This document shows, one piece after another, positions 22,639 to 30,822 of a stretch of DNA of 64,000 nucleotides. The first letter of the stretch is position 1. Every line of letters starts with the position of its first letter. Source of the DNA: Stenotrophomonas sp. BIGb0135 (GTDB lineage: Bacteria; Pseudomonadota; Gammaproteobacteria; Xanthomonadales; Xanthomonadaceae); contig NZ_JANUDX010000004.1 of NCBI RefSeq assembly GCF_024810105.1, positions 124,001 through 188,000 of the forward strand, given 5' to 3'. Position numbers and translations under genes: made by a program. Below the pieces are notes generated by a model. That model saw only the letters and a list, made by a program, of their open reading frames with translations, was not told the DNA's origin and did no database searches.

Positions 22639-22890
22639 GCCGCGATGCTGGTCCAGGCAATCGGCAGTCGCCGCGCGCTTGTTCTCGCTGTCTTCATAGG
22701 CGCCCAGCGCACCGACGTAGGCTGCAGCCCACTTCCTCCAGTCAGCGACCGTCGGCGGCCCCGGCGGCCGCTGGGCAATCGCCCGTTCGCTGCACCCTGC
22801 AGGCGGAACGTATGGCGCGGTCGTGCGCTTCCCGAGCCAAGCGCAGGACGTCATCAGTAGCAGCAGGGTCAGAGTGAGCAGGTGTCGCAT
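22633..22890 (-). CDS. Rz1-like outer-membrane spanin lipoprotein, 85 aa
   Basis: Short signal peptide with lipobox ending in MTSC (Cys16), then a proline-bearing mature part (PYVPPAGCSERAIAQRPPGPPTVADW). It overlaps the Rz-like gene in another frame over 22742-22890, the classic nested Rz/Rz1 layout. By family it joins the inner spanin and fuses the outer membrane at lysis. Mature part is longer than typical Rz1. Confidence 0.75.
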   Translation of the reverse strand: MRHLLTLTLLLLMTSCAWLGKRTTAPYVPPAGCSERAIAQRPPGPPTVADWRKWAAAYVGALGAYEDSENKRAATADCLDQHRGK

Positions 22891-23134
22891 TGATGGCCTC
22901 CACCGCGGCAGCGGTGCGTGTACGGGTGTCGTGGGACTCCACGTCGATCGCGGCAGCGGTCTCGCTGCTGATCTGGACGCTGGCTGCGGTAGCCCGGGCG
23001 TCGGCGCGGAGGGTGGCGTTCTGGGTGGCGGTCGCGTTGTCGCCGCGGCCCTTCAGGTAGTAGCAGCCCCCGATCGACACCAGGACCACCACGAGGGCGA
23101 GCTGGAGGGACTGTCTCGGGGTCAGCACGATCAT
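22742..23134 (-). CDS. Rz-like inner-membrane spanin, 130 aa
   Basis: ATG 23134 overlaps the endolysin stop (ATGA). N-terminal anchor (about 10-29, LQLALVVVLVSIGGCYYL) followed by a long helical periplasmic part with heptad-like spacing (ATLRADARATAASVQISSETAAAI...). Third gene of the lysis cassette. Confidence 0.75.
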   Translation of the reverse strand: MIVLTPRQSLQLALVVVLVSIGGCYYLKGRGDNATATQNATLRADARATAASVQISSETAAAIDVESHDTRTRTAAAVEAINATPAHSDPAATDDVLRLAREAHDRAIRSACRVQRTGDCPAAAGAADGR

Positions 23135-23670
23135 TGGAGGGTTCCTCTGCAGGTGGCCATTTCCCACTGCCGGCGGGCAATGATGCCGCCGCACTTCGAG
23201 CGCCACTGGGGCAGCGCGCAATCGCGCTTGACGCCATCGATGGTCACGAAGCGCCACTTCCACATCTCATCGCACGCGGTCACGCGCTCGCCAGCGTTGA
23301 GCCGCCGTGCCGCCGTGCTGCCGCAAAACGCGTTGTTGCCCACGTTGTAGGCGAAGTGGCCCCAGGCCTTGATCTCGTGGAACTGGTACTCCCCGCGAAC
23401 GCACCGGCCCATGTGCCCCAGCATGGTTCGCACGTAGGTGGTTTCCAAATGCTCGCACTGGGCGGGGCTGTAGGTCCTGCCGGGCACGACGGCGGGCCCC
23501 GTGATACCGGCGCAGACAGTCCAAATGCCTGCCGAGTCGCGGTAAGGGACGAACTTCCGCCCCTCATGCGCGGAGTCGTTCTGGCCGAGTGCGGCCACCA
23601 ACGCCAGCACCAGCGCGATCGGCGCGGCCGCGAAGCCCACCTTCTTGCCCTTCGAAGTGTCCTCAGCCAC
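23131..23670 (-). CDS. Endolysin, GH24 lysozyme with N-terminal anchor (SAR-type candidate), 179 aa
   Basis: GTG 23670 chosen since it overlaps the holin stop by 8 bp. Catalytic triad Glu36-x8-Asp45-x5-Thr51 (HEGRKFVPYRDSAGIWTVCAGIT). Residues about 12-30 are hydrophobic and Ala/Gly-rich (GFAAAPIALVLALVAALGQ), as in signal-arrest-release endolysins, which are exported by Sec and activated when the anchor leaves the membrane. Several Cys residues could support disulfide switching. Confidence 0.85.
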   Translation of the reverse strand: MAEDTSKGKKVGFAAAPIALVLALVAALGQNDSAHEGRKFVPYRDSAGIWTVCAGITGPAVVPGRTYSPAQCEHLETTYVRTMLGHMGRCVRGEYQFHEIKAWGHFAYNVGNNAFCGSTAARRLNAGERVTACDEMWKWRFVTIDGVKRDCALPQWRSKCGGIIARRQWEMATCRGTLQ

Positions 23671-23911
23671 GTCGGCGCACCCACGCGACAAAGCGGAGCG
23701 CCGTCACCCAGCGTGCAGCCCACCAGGCGCTCCAGTCGCCCCAGTTCTTCACCACCACCGTGAAGGTCTGGATGAGGGTGAAGAGGATGGTGCAGATGAC
23801 GGCCACGTCGCTGAGCGTGTAGCCCGGCGTGTACGTCCCCACCGTGACGCCTGCCGCCGGCGCGATCTTGGCGGCCGACTCGGCCAGGTCCTTGGTGATC
23901 TGCTCTTTCAT
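23663..23911 (-). CDS. Holin, 82 aa
   Basis: Starts MKEQITKDLAESAAKIAPAAG; one or two membrane segments (about 17-30 weak, 33-55 strong: LSDVAVICTILFTLIQTFTVVVKNW) and a basic C-terminus (RFVAWVRRRG). Directly before the endolysin and 91 bp after a late motif. Could act as a pinholin if the endolysin is of SAR type. Confidence 0.75.
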   Translation of the reverse strand: MKEQITKDLAESAAKIAPAAGVTVGTYTPGYTLSDVAVICTILFTLIQTFTVVVKNWGDWSAWWAARWVTALRFVAWVRRRG

Positions 23912-23932
23912 CGAAACTCCGAACGGGGGCGT

Positions 23933-25600
23933 TCAGCGCTCGAAGGTGGCTTCAATGTCCCCTGCGCTGGTGCGCCAATCGTCGCGGGCCGTGATGTGCG
24001 GGTTCCCGACTATTTTTGTGATCCGTTCAGGCGTGTCGGTCAGGGCGCCCGCTCCAGCGTCCAGGAGGTCGTCGGCCTGGTTCTGGACGGCCGGCTTCCA
24101 ATCGCGCATCTGATCCCACAGCGGCCCCTTCAGCACGTCCACGTGCGCCCACAGCTGGCCGTTGGCCATCAACAGCGGCTCCCACGCCTCTAGGATGCGA
24201 CGGTTCTTGTTCTGGACGGCCATCTCCTCAGCGACGCCGCACTGCAGCCGCCGCTGCTTGAGCGCGGCCTTGAGCACTGCAGGCGCGAAGGTGCCGATGC
24301 CGTTGGTCTCGATGACGATGCGCGGCAGGTTCAGCTCCTCTACCAGGTCGCACAGCTGAAACACCTGGCCGCCCACGATGGTTTTCCCGTCCGGGGAGAA
24401 ATCGGCAACGTCGCCGGTGAGTGCGGCGATCCGGTGGAGGTAACGCCGGCCCACCAGGTCCTGCAGCACGACGGCCACCGCCGACACGTCCGAGCGCAGC
24501 TTGCCCCCGGCTGGGTCCCAGCGCACGGCCGCACCGGCGATCTGGACCGGGCCCAGGAACATCGCCGCCGCGCCGTTGGCTTTTCGGACCGTAGGCATCA
24601 CGTCATAGGGGACGATGCGTGCCGGGTCCAGGCGGACCTGTGTGACGGGCTTGGCGTGCAGCTGATACTGCGAATCCCACTCGCCGATGGTCCGCGTCTG
24701 CTGGCGGCGCATCTGCATTTCCTCGGCGTCGAACCGCTCGGGCCAGGCTGCGCCGGCGTAGCAGTCGATCAGCGCCCCTGCCGGATTGTCGAGCAGCAGC
24801 ACCGTGCCCTCGAGCTGGTAGTCCAGCCCCTCGCGCAGCAGGCGCGCCGTTTCGCCGATCCCCATGAACACGTACTCGGGAACAAACCCGATGGGGTAAC
24901 GACCGCGCTCGGCCTTTTCGATTCGGTGCTCTTGGGCGAACATGCGGACCACCATTGCCATTGCTCCCTGCCGCTTCACGTCCTCATAGATCGAGTCGTG
25001 GGTGTGCGGGGTGCCGATGTAGAGTTTCGGAGCGCCCGGGACAGCAATGTGGATCTGCTCCCCCAGACGGAAGCGCAGCTTCTCCCGCGCCTCGGGAGTG
25101 CCGATGTTGCCGGGCACCTCGATGTCGTCGTTCTGGATGAAATCGGCGCGCGAGCTGGTGGTGTTGGACAAGATGCCCCGGGCGTACATGCTGGCGTTAC
25201 GCGCGTCGTTGAGGGCTGCACCAGCGATCCACCACTGCTCGATGGTGCCGACACTTGCCGGCAGCAGCTTCGTGGTGAGCGGGTGGTTCCTCAACACGTT
25301 CTGGGTGCCGCGACTGGTCTTCAGGGCGGTGCCGTCGGACTCGGACTGGTGCAGGATCCGGGTCAGGCCCCAGCAGTAGTAGATCCATGCATTGAACACT
25401 TCCAGGATGGTCGACTTCGCGTGACCTCGCGGGAGCATCAGCAGCAGCAGCGTCGAATCGCTGATCCAGGCTTCTTGCAGGAAAACACACGCGCGGATGT
25501 GGAGGTCTGGGACCTCCCAGCGCCTGCACTCGGCCCACATGTGGAAGAACGCCAGGAAGCTGATCTTTGGCGGGACCCGCAGGCGATCAGGCAGCGCCAT
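23933..25600 (-). CDS. Terminase large subunit, 555 aa
   Basis: Packaging ATPase-nuclease. Start at 25600 overlaps the upstream small gene by 14 bp. Walker A-like LPRGHAKST at 56-64 after a hydrophobic strand (LLLLM), and the C-terminal nuclease region with IVIETNGIGTFAPAVL and DDLLDAGAGAL. Pattern is that of T7 gp19-like terminases. The late motif at 24003 lies inside its last codons (KIVGNP). Confidence 0.85.
   Translation of the reverse strand: MALPDRLRVPPKISFLAFFHMWAECRRWEVPDLHIRACVFLQEAWISDSTLLLLMLPRGHAKSTILEVFNAWIYYCWGLTRILHQSESDGTALKTSRGTQNVLRNHPLTTKLLPASVGTIEQWWIAGAALNDARNASMYARGILSNTTSSRADFIQNDDIEVPGNIGTPEAREKLRFRLGEQIHIAVPGAPKLYIGTPHTHDSIYEDVKRQGAMAMVVRMFAQEHRIEKAERGRYPIGFVPEYVFMGIGETARLLREGLDYQLEGTVLLLDNPAGALIDCYAGAAWPERFDAEEMQMRRQQTRTIGEWDSQYQLHAKPVTQVRLDPARIVPYDVMPTVRKANGAAAMFLGPVQIAGAAVRWDPAGGKLRSDVSAVAVVLQDLVGRRYLHRIAALTGDVADFSPDGKTIVGGQVFQLCDLVEELNLPRIVIETNGIGTFAPAVLKAALKQRRLQCGVAEEMAVQNKNRRILEAWEPLLMANGQLWAHVDVLKGPLWDQMRDWKPAVQNQADDLLDAGAGALTDTPERITKIVGNPHITARDDWRTSAGDIEATFER
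24003..24015 (-). promoter_or_regulatory. Late promoter-like motif before the lysis cassette
   Basis: Minus-strand AAATAGTCGGGAACCCG, inside the 3' end of the terminase gene and 91 bp before the holin start. The 17-mer is the same as at 22626 although the reading frame here codes KIVGNP, so conservation is not explained by protein sequence. Confidence 0.6.
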
Positions 25601-25913
25601 GCGACTTGGCCCCCACCCGCTTGAGCATCTTCGCCGCTTCCTGTTCCGCCCGGCGGATGTCGTCCTCTGGATCGGGGTCATTGCCACCCTTCCCGGCAGT
25701 GTCGTCCCGCAGGAGCTGCTGCAGGCGGCCAAGCAGCGCCACGGACTGCACGGCCGTCTTCCGACACCACGCGGCGTCGCCGCGCTCCTCCTTCGTCATC
25801 TGGGATAGCAGCTTTCCGTCGCCGGTCCAATTGGCCGGGTCGGCATCGTTGATCGCGACCTCGGCCAACTTCTCGCTCACCTCGGCCAGGCGCTTTTTCT
25901 GATCGGGCCTCAT
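25587..25913 (-). CDS. Probable terminase small subunit, 108 aa
   Basis: Small helical charged protein (QKKRLAEVSEKLAEVAIND; VALLGRLQQLLRDD; RRAEQEAAKMLKRVG) directly upstream of and overlapping the large subunit. Starts ATG overlapping the previous stop as ATGA. T7-like small terminases are of similar size; identity rests on position. Confidence 0.6.
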   Translation of the reverse strand: MRPDQKKRLAEVSEKLAEVAINDADPANWTGDGKLLSQMTKEERGDAAWCRKTAVQSVALLGRLQQLLRDDTAGKGGNDPDPEDDIRRAEQEAAKMLKRVGAKSHGAA

Positions 25914-28438
25914 GCAGTCTCCCCGGCCATCGCGGCCATGTCAGGGGCGCGATCGGGGACGACCTCGCCCGGCTCCCACCAGTATTTCTGGCCGAACTCC
26001 TTCTCGCTGCGTCGGCGCATCTTGCGCAGGTAGCCAGGCGAGAAATACTCCTGCAGTTGGTGGAAAAGCAGGTGGTCGAGCGCTGCCTTGGAGTACCAGA
26101 GGTTCGCGCCAGGAGTGTTGCTCTTGACGAACCGCACGGCTTCGGCGCCAGCGTGAGTGTCCTTGCCCTCGGCCGCTTCCATCAGGTTGCCCTGCGTCAG
26201 CTTCAGGACGTCCTCGGCCAGGCCGGCCACTGGGCCCAAGGCCGCGGCGAAAGGCGACTGCCCATACCGTGACGACTCGGAGAACAGGAAGTCACCGTAA
26301 AGGCCGAGCGAGCCACCCTTCAGCATGGCTGCCACGCCGAAGCGGGGATCAGTGATGTCTCGAGGATCTCGGCCGCTGAGCATCTCATTGATCTGCAGCG
26401 ACACCGCGCCCATGACCGTCGTCGACGCAATCAGGCTGGCGATGTACGCCGCGCGACCAGTCCCGGTGGGCATGGACCAGCCGCGCTGGATGTGCCGCGT
26501 CATCATGGCGATCGGGAACGACTTGAACAGGAAGAACGAGCGCGTCAGTTCGCCTTTCCAAGTGCCACGCTGCAGGCCGGACATCATCATCGCCCGCTCC
26601 TTCGCGCCTGGCTCGATCACCGCCACGTCGGTTTCCTCCAGCACCACGCCCAGCAAACGCGTAGCGGCGTCCTCGCGCAGCTTCTGCGGGTTGCCCAGGT
26701 CGGCCAGCTTGGCATCCGGGATGCGATAGATGGCATCCGGGGTCAGCATTGCATCGTTGCCGCCGCCCCAGTCCTCCAGGCTCGCCCGCTTCCACACCGT
26801 GAAGTCAGTCTCGGTGATCCCCTTGGAGAGCAGGATGCGGTGGTCTGCTGCATCCAACGCCGACAGCGCCTTGTGTTCCTTGGTCACCGCGCCCAGGGCA
26901 TGCATGAAGGTGACGCCGTAGGCGCGCTTCCTCGCCTCGGTCAGCGCGTTGAGCCCACTGGCGCGCAGGGTCGCTCCTGCCAGCTTGGTGCTGGTGTTGG
27001 ACAGGGCAGACAGGAAGCCCGGCGCGTCGGAGGTGAACGTATCGGCGCCGAACCGATTGAGCGACGACAGCAGAGTGTTCATCGCCAGCCCTGCCCGCAT
27101 CGCCATGCGCTTCTCCATGCGGTTCGCTGGGTTGAGCGCGGCCAGCTCGTTGGCGAACAAGCGCATCGCTGGCAGCTTGTTGACGTGTGCCGACAGATAC
27201 ATCGTGGCGTCGTCGGAGAACGAGGTGATAACAGCAGAGCCGAGACGAGATGCCGTCATCCAACTTCGCAGCGTGTCGAAGGTCTCAGCCAGGCGCGCCG
27301 ATGCCACCGGCTGGGTTCGCCCGGCGACGTAGTTGTAGAGGTTCTCCGAGCTGATCGCGCGCTTCTGCAGCCGGCCAACCTTCGTGGGGTCGGCGAGCGT
27401 CTGCTCCTTGACTGCCCTGTCGCGGAATAGCGAGTACGCGAGGTCAGGGTTCGGCCCGAAGGTCTCGACGAGCGCGATGTCCTTGGACACCCCGGCGATG
27501 TGCCCGGTCAGCACCTCGTAGAGCGAGCGCTCGCCGTACTTCTGCTGGTACTGGATGTATGCCTCGCCGTCCTTGAAATGCACCTGCCGCGATTCGTTGC
27601 CGCGGTTGGCCCGCATCCCGCTACCCATACCGCCCCGCCCCGGCTCCAGCTTGTTCACCCCGCCGGTGGCGATCGATGCCCATGCGTGCCCGAGGAAGTC
27701 GCCCACCTCGGCGTCAGTCATGCGGGTGCCGTCCTCGTTGACGTACCGCTTGCGGTCCAGCAGCGGCAGCACGTCGGTCGCCCACTGCTGCCGGCCGGCC
27801 TTGGCCACCTGCGCTTGGGAATGGTGGTGGGGCATGCCCCAGTCGTCGAGCTGGCCGACATCGCCGCCGGAGCGGTTGAACCGTTCCCGCAGCCTGGCCG
27901 CGATTTCGTGGAACACCTTCGCGCCCTGGGCGGCATCCACGTCCCCCGTCTTCTGGCCGTGCAGCTCCTTGACCAACATCTGCACGCCCTCCGGATTCTC
28001 CAGCAGCCCGAAGAACTTGGGATTGGTGGCCTCCAGCGTATCGAGCATCTGGCGCAGGGCGTCGCGCTCGATCGCCCGTGCGCGCGACTCTACCGAGAGG
28101 GTGTTCGCCTTCCCGTCGGCATGGAACGCAATCATCCGGTCCAGGCCGTCGAACATATCGGGGAACTGCTCCAGGTGACGCTGGATTCGGTCATGGGCGA
28201 GGATCGTCTGCGCAACCCGCTGCTTCTTCTTCTGCGCCTCGTACACCAGCTCCTTTGCGGCGCTGGTGGCGGCTTCGTTCAATCGCTGCTCCGGCGACAT
28301 GCTCAGGGCCCCGTTGGGGTCCTTTATCGCGTTCTGCCGCATGTGGCGGCTGATTCGATCCTCGATACCCTTGATCTCGGCGGCGTTCAAGGCGCGGCCG
28401 ATAGCTTTGGTGACGGCGGTAATGCATTCGGGGCGCAT
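25910..28438 (-). CDS. Large internal virion (ejection) protein, 842 aa
   Basis: Start at 28438 (MRPECITAVTKAIGRAL) overlaps the upstream stop (TGATG). Long helical protein with several amphipathic stretches and a hydrophobic stretch (AAYIASLIASTTVMGAVSLQI). In order and size it corresponds to the gp16-like ejection proteins of podoviruses, which leave the head and help DNA cross the envelope. No enzymatic motif seen. Confidence 0.7.
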   Translation of the reverse strand: MRPECITAVTKAIGRALNAAEIKGIEDRISRHMRQNAIKDPNGALSMSPEQRLNEAATSAAKELVYEAQKKKQRVAQTILAHDRIQRHLEQFPDMFDGLDRMIAFHADGKANTLSVESRARAIERDALRQMLDTLEATNPKFFGLLENPEGVQMLVKELHGQKTGDVDAAQGAKVFHEIAARLRERFNRSGGDVGQLDDWGMPHHHSQAQVAKAGRQQWATDVLPLLDRKRYVNEDGTRMTDAEVGDFLGHAWASIATGGVNKLEPGRGGMGSGMRANRGNESRQVHFKDGEAYIQYQQKYGERSLYEVLTGHIAGVSKDIALVETFGPNPDLAYSLFRDRAVKEQTLADPTKVGRLQKRAISSENLYNYVAGRTQPVASARLAETFDTLRSWMTASRLGSAVITSFSDDATMYLSAHVNKLPAMRLFANELAALNPANRMEKRMAMRAGLAMNTLLSSLNRFGADTFTSDAPGFLSALSNTSTKLAGATLRASGLNALTEARKRAYGVTFMHALGAVTKEHKALSALDAADHRILLSKGITETDFTVWKRASLEDWGGGNDAMLTPDAIYRIPDAKLADLGNPQKLREDAATRLLGVVLEETDVAVIEPGAKERAMMMSGLQRGTWKGELTRSFFLFKSFPIAMMTRHIQRGWSMPTGTGRAAYIASLIASTTVMGAVSLQINEMLSGRDPRDITDPRFGVAAMLKGGSLGLYGDFLFSESSRYGQSPFAAALGPVAGLAEDVLKLTQGNLMEAAEGKDTHAGAEAVRFVKSNTPGANLWYSKAALDHLLFHQLQEYFSPGYLRKMRRRSEKEFGQKYWWEPGEVVPDRAPDMAAMAGETA

Positions 28439-30822
28439 CAGGCAAACCTCAGCGAGCAAGCAACAGCGGCAGCAAAGCCGCGGGAGTCCGATTGAGCCTG
28501 TGAGATGTCGGCATCAACGGCGGCCAGGGCTTCAGCTGCGGTCATGACCGTGCCGTCGTCCATCGTGATTTGCATGTCAGGCGATGCGGCCACGGCCTCA
28601 AGGGCGGCCTGCTGGGTGACATCGGGAATGTCGCCACCCGCAGCCATGGATTGCGTCGGCCGGGGCTCTACGCCCCCAAGCGGCGCAGGGGCGGACTCGC
28701 CCTGCTCCATAGCGACATCAGGGGTCGCCCGCGGCTGCGCCTCGTCGAGAGCCGCTGCTGCACGCGCAGACGGGCCCGGGCGGCCACGAGGGACCGCTGC
28801 AATACCCACGTCGGGGGTCGGGCGGGCGTCAGGGAGTACGGGGCGCGTGGGGGCCTCCGCGCGCGGCGTGCGGCCAGTAATGCGCTCCGCCAACCCGATC
28901 AGGTCTGAGTCCTGGTCGATTTTCTCCAGCCTGGTGCGCAGTTGGCGCGCGACGGTCGCGTAACCGGTTGCGGCATTGGACTGCTCAATGGCCTGCCGGA
29001 TCTCCACGCGACGAGCGCTCAGCTGCTCCAGGTCGGAGGGGGCCAGCCGCTCGCGGGGATCGGCCGGCAGGATGTTGTCGCGGGCAAGCTGCTCCTGCCG
29101 GCGGATCAGCTCGACCAAGCTCTGGTCCTCTGCGCGCAGCGCGGTCACCTCCTCGGGCTGCAGGCGGCCGGTGGTGGCCAGCTCGTCCAGCGTGGACAGG
29201 CGCTGCTCGATGACCTGGGCAGCGTCGGTCCCGGTCATCGCAGCTGGGATCTGGACCGGCACCTGGGCCACGGCGGCAGTCTCGGCCGGCACATCAGCAC
29301 GGACAGGCTCAGGAATGCCGACGCCGGCGCGCTTGGCCCGCGCGTCCCAGTTGGCGATCGCCTCGCCCTTGGTCTTGCCCTTGAGGTACGGGTTCGCTTC
29401 CAACTGGCCGCGCGACAGAATGCGCGACATCGGCGTGTCATCGGCGGCCCGGGCGAACTTGACGCCGCCCTCGCTCCCGAAATGGTGGGCGGCATACAGG
29501 TTGTGGGCCGTGGGCTCCAAGCCGGCCGATTCCAGCGCAGCTGTGTTCTGGTCGTCCAGCGCCTCCGCCATCTGCCCCGACTTCGTGGGATCGCGTCGGG
29601 CGGCCAGGATCTGGTTGTCGTTCAATCCCTCTGCCCAGGCTGGGCGGGTCTGCGCCACGATGCGCCGCCAGGTGCCGGCAGTGAACTGGTCAATACCGGT
29701 CGCCGTGCTGCGACCGTTGGTCGCGTTCGGGTCGCCGCCGGACTCCAACGCGCGGCGATAGGCCCCGTACTCGACCGGCGGCAGCGTGTAGGTGGCCAGC
29801 GGGTCGGTAGACATGCCCTGGCGCTGTACCGGCAGGAACTCGGCCGCGTTGATGGACTCGGCGATGCTCACCGGCTCGCCGCGCAGAATGGAGCCGATGG
29901 CCGACGCCAGCGCAGCCTGGTGCGCGCCGTTGGAAGCCTCATCGACCGGCAGGCCCGGGGCGGTGTCCACCTGGACGTGCTTGGCGTTCGCCGCGGTCAG
30001 GACGGCATCGCGCTGCGCAGCGGTCACCTTGGGCGCCTGCGCGTGAGCAATGCCGCCGAACACCAGGCCGGTCAGCGCGTCCACGGCTCGCGCCTCGGCG
30101 TTCATCGGGCTGTAGGCTTCCGCCTGCTTGTCGTAGCCGCCTGCCTTGAGGGCGCCTGACTGCGCAGCGCTGGTGGCCACTCCGACGGCGAGGTTCGCAG
30201 CAGCACCGGTGCCCAAGCGCTGCAGCAGTGTGGTGCCGAAACTGGCCGGCACCTTGAAGCCCAGCATCGTTGCGCCCGCCGAAACGACGCCGAACCCGGT
30301 TGCCGTGCGTGCGTCTACGCCCTGCTTCACCAGCGCGGCGGGAGTTTCCAGCCCCTCGTTGCCGGCCAGCAGTGCCGGATTTCCGCCGGCGGCCGCCAAC
30401 GGGAGAACGATCTGGGCCAGCCCATTGGCGATTCTGCCCGCCGATCCGATCTGCGCCGGGTCCGGGGCCCAATAGTCGGTTGCAGCTTGGCCCAAGTCCT
30501 CCACGACGTTCTGGAAGTACCAGTCCTGCCCTGCCGTCGATGGCGCGCTGGTATCCGGCTTGATGCCTAGGGACTTAACCAGCTGCTGCGTCTCCGGGGT
30601 GCGGAAGGAGTTGAGGTAGTCGTCGCGCGCGCCGGGGACAGGTGAGCCGGCCAGAGCCACGGTGGTGGCGGTGCGCGAGCCGCCCTGCATTATTCCCGTG
30701 CCCAACGCGGCGCCGAACCCGGAGAACATGCCCGTGGAGACCTTGGACAGGTCCAGCGGATTCAGCGCGACCTGCTCGTCGAGCGACTTCCGCCCCTGCT
30801 CGTCGATATCGAAAATGCTCAC
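28438..30822 (-). CDS. Ejection protein with lytic-transglycosylase-like domain, 794 aa
   Basis: Residues about 350-470 resemble lysozyme-like/SLT domains: catalytic candidate Glu360 in YRRALESGGDPNATNGRSTATGIDQFTAGTWRR, later HNLYAAHHFGSEGGVKF. Before it are Gly/Ala-rich hydrophobic stretches (residues 130-260) that could cross membranes; after it a long helical, acidic tail. By analogy the domain opens peptidoglycan during DNA entry. Confidence 0.75.
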   Translation of the reverse strand: MSIFDIDEQGRKSLDEQVALNPLDLSKVSTGMFSGFGAALGTGIMQGGSRTATTVALAGSPVPGARDDYLNSFRTPETQQLVKSLGIKPDTSAPSTAGQDWYFQNVVEDLGQAATDYWAPDPAQIGSAGRIANGLAQIVLPLAAAGGNPALLAGNEGLETPAALVKQGVDARTATGFGVVSAGATMLGFKVPASFGTTLLQRLGTGAAANLAVGVATSAAQSGALKAGGYDKQAEAYSPMNAEARAVDALTGLVFGGIAHAQAPKVTAAQRDAVLTAANAKHVQVDTAPGLPVDEASNGAHQAALASAIGSILRGEPVSIAESINAAEFLPVQRQGMSTDPLATYTLPPVEYGAYRRALESGGDPNATNGRSTATGIDQFTAGTWRRIVAQTRPAWAEGLNDNQILAARRDPTKSGQMAEALDDQNTAALESAGLEPTAHNLYAAHHFGSEGGVKFARAADDTPMSRILSRGQLEANPYLKGKTKGEAIANWDARAKRAGVGIPEPVRADVPAETAAVAQVPVQIPAAMTGTDAAQVIEQRLSTLDELATTGRLQPEEVTALRAEDQSLVELIRRQEQLARDNILPADPRERLAPSDLEQLSARRVEIRQAIEQSNAATGYATVARQLRTRLEKIDQDSDLIGLAERITGRTPRAEAPTRPVLPDARPTPDVGIAAVPRGRPGPSARAAAALDEAQPRATPDVAMEQGESAPAPLGGVEPRPTQSMAAGGDIPDVTQQAALEAVAASPDMQITMDDGTVMTAAEALAAVDADISQAQSDSRGFAAAVACSLRFA

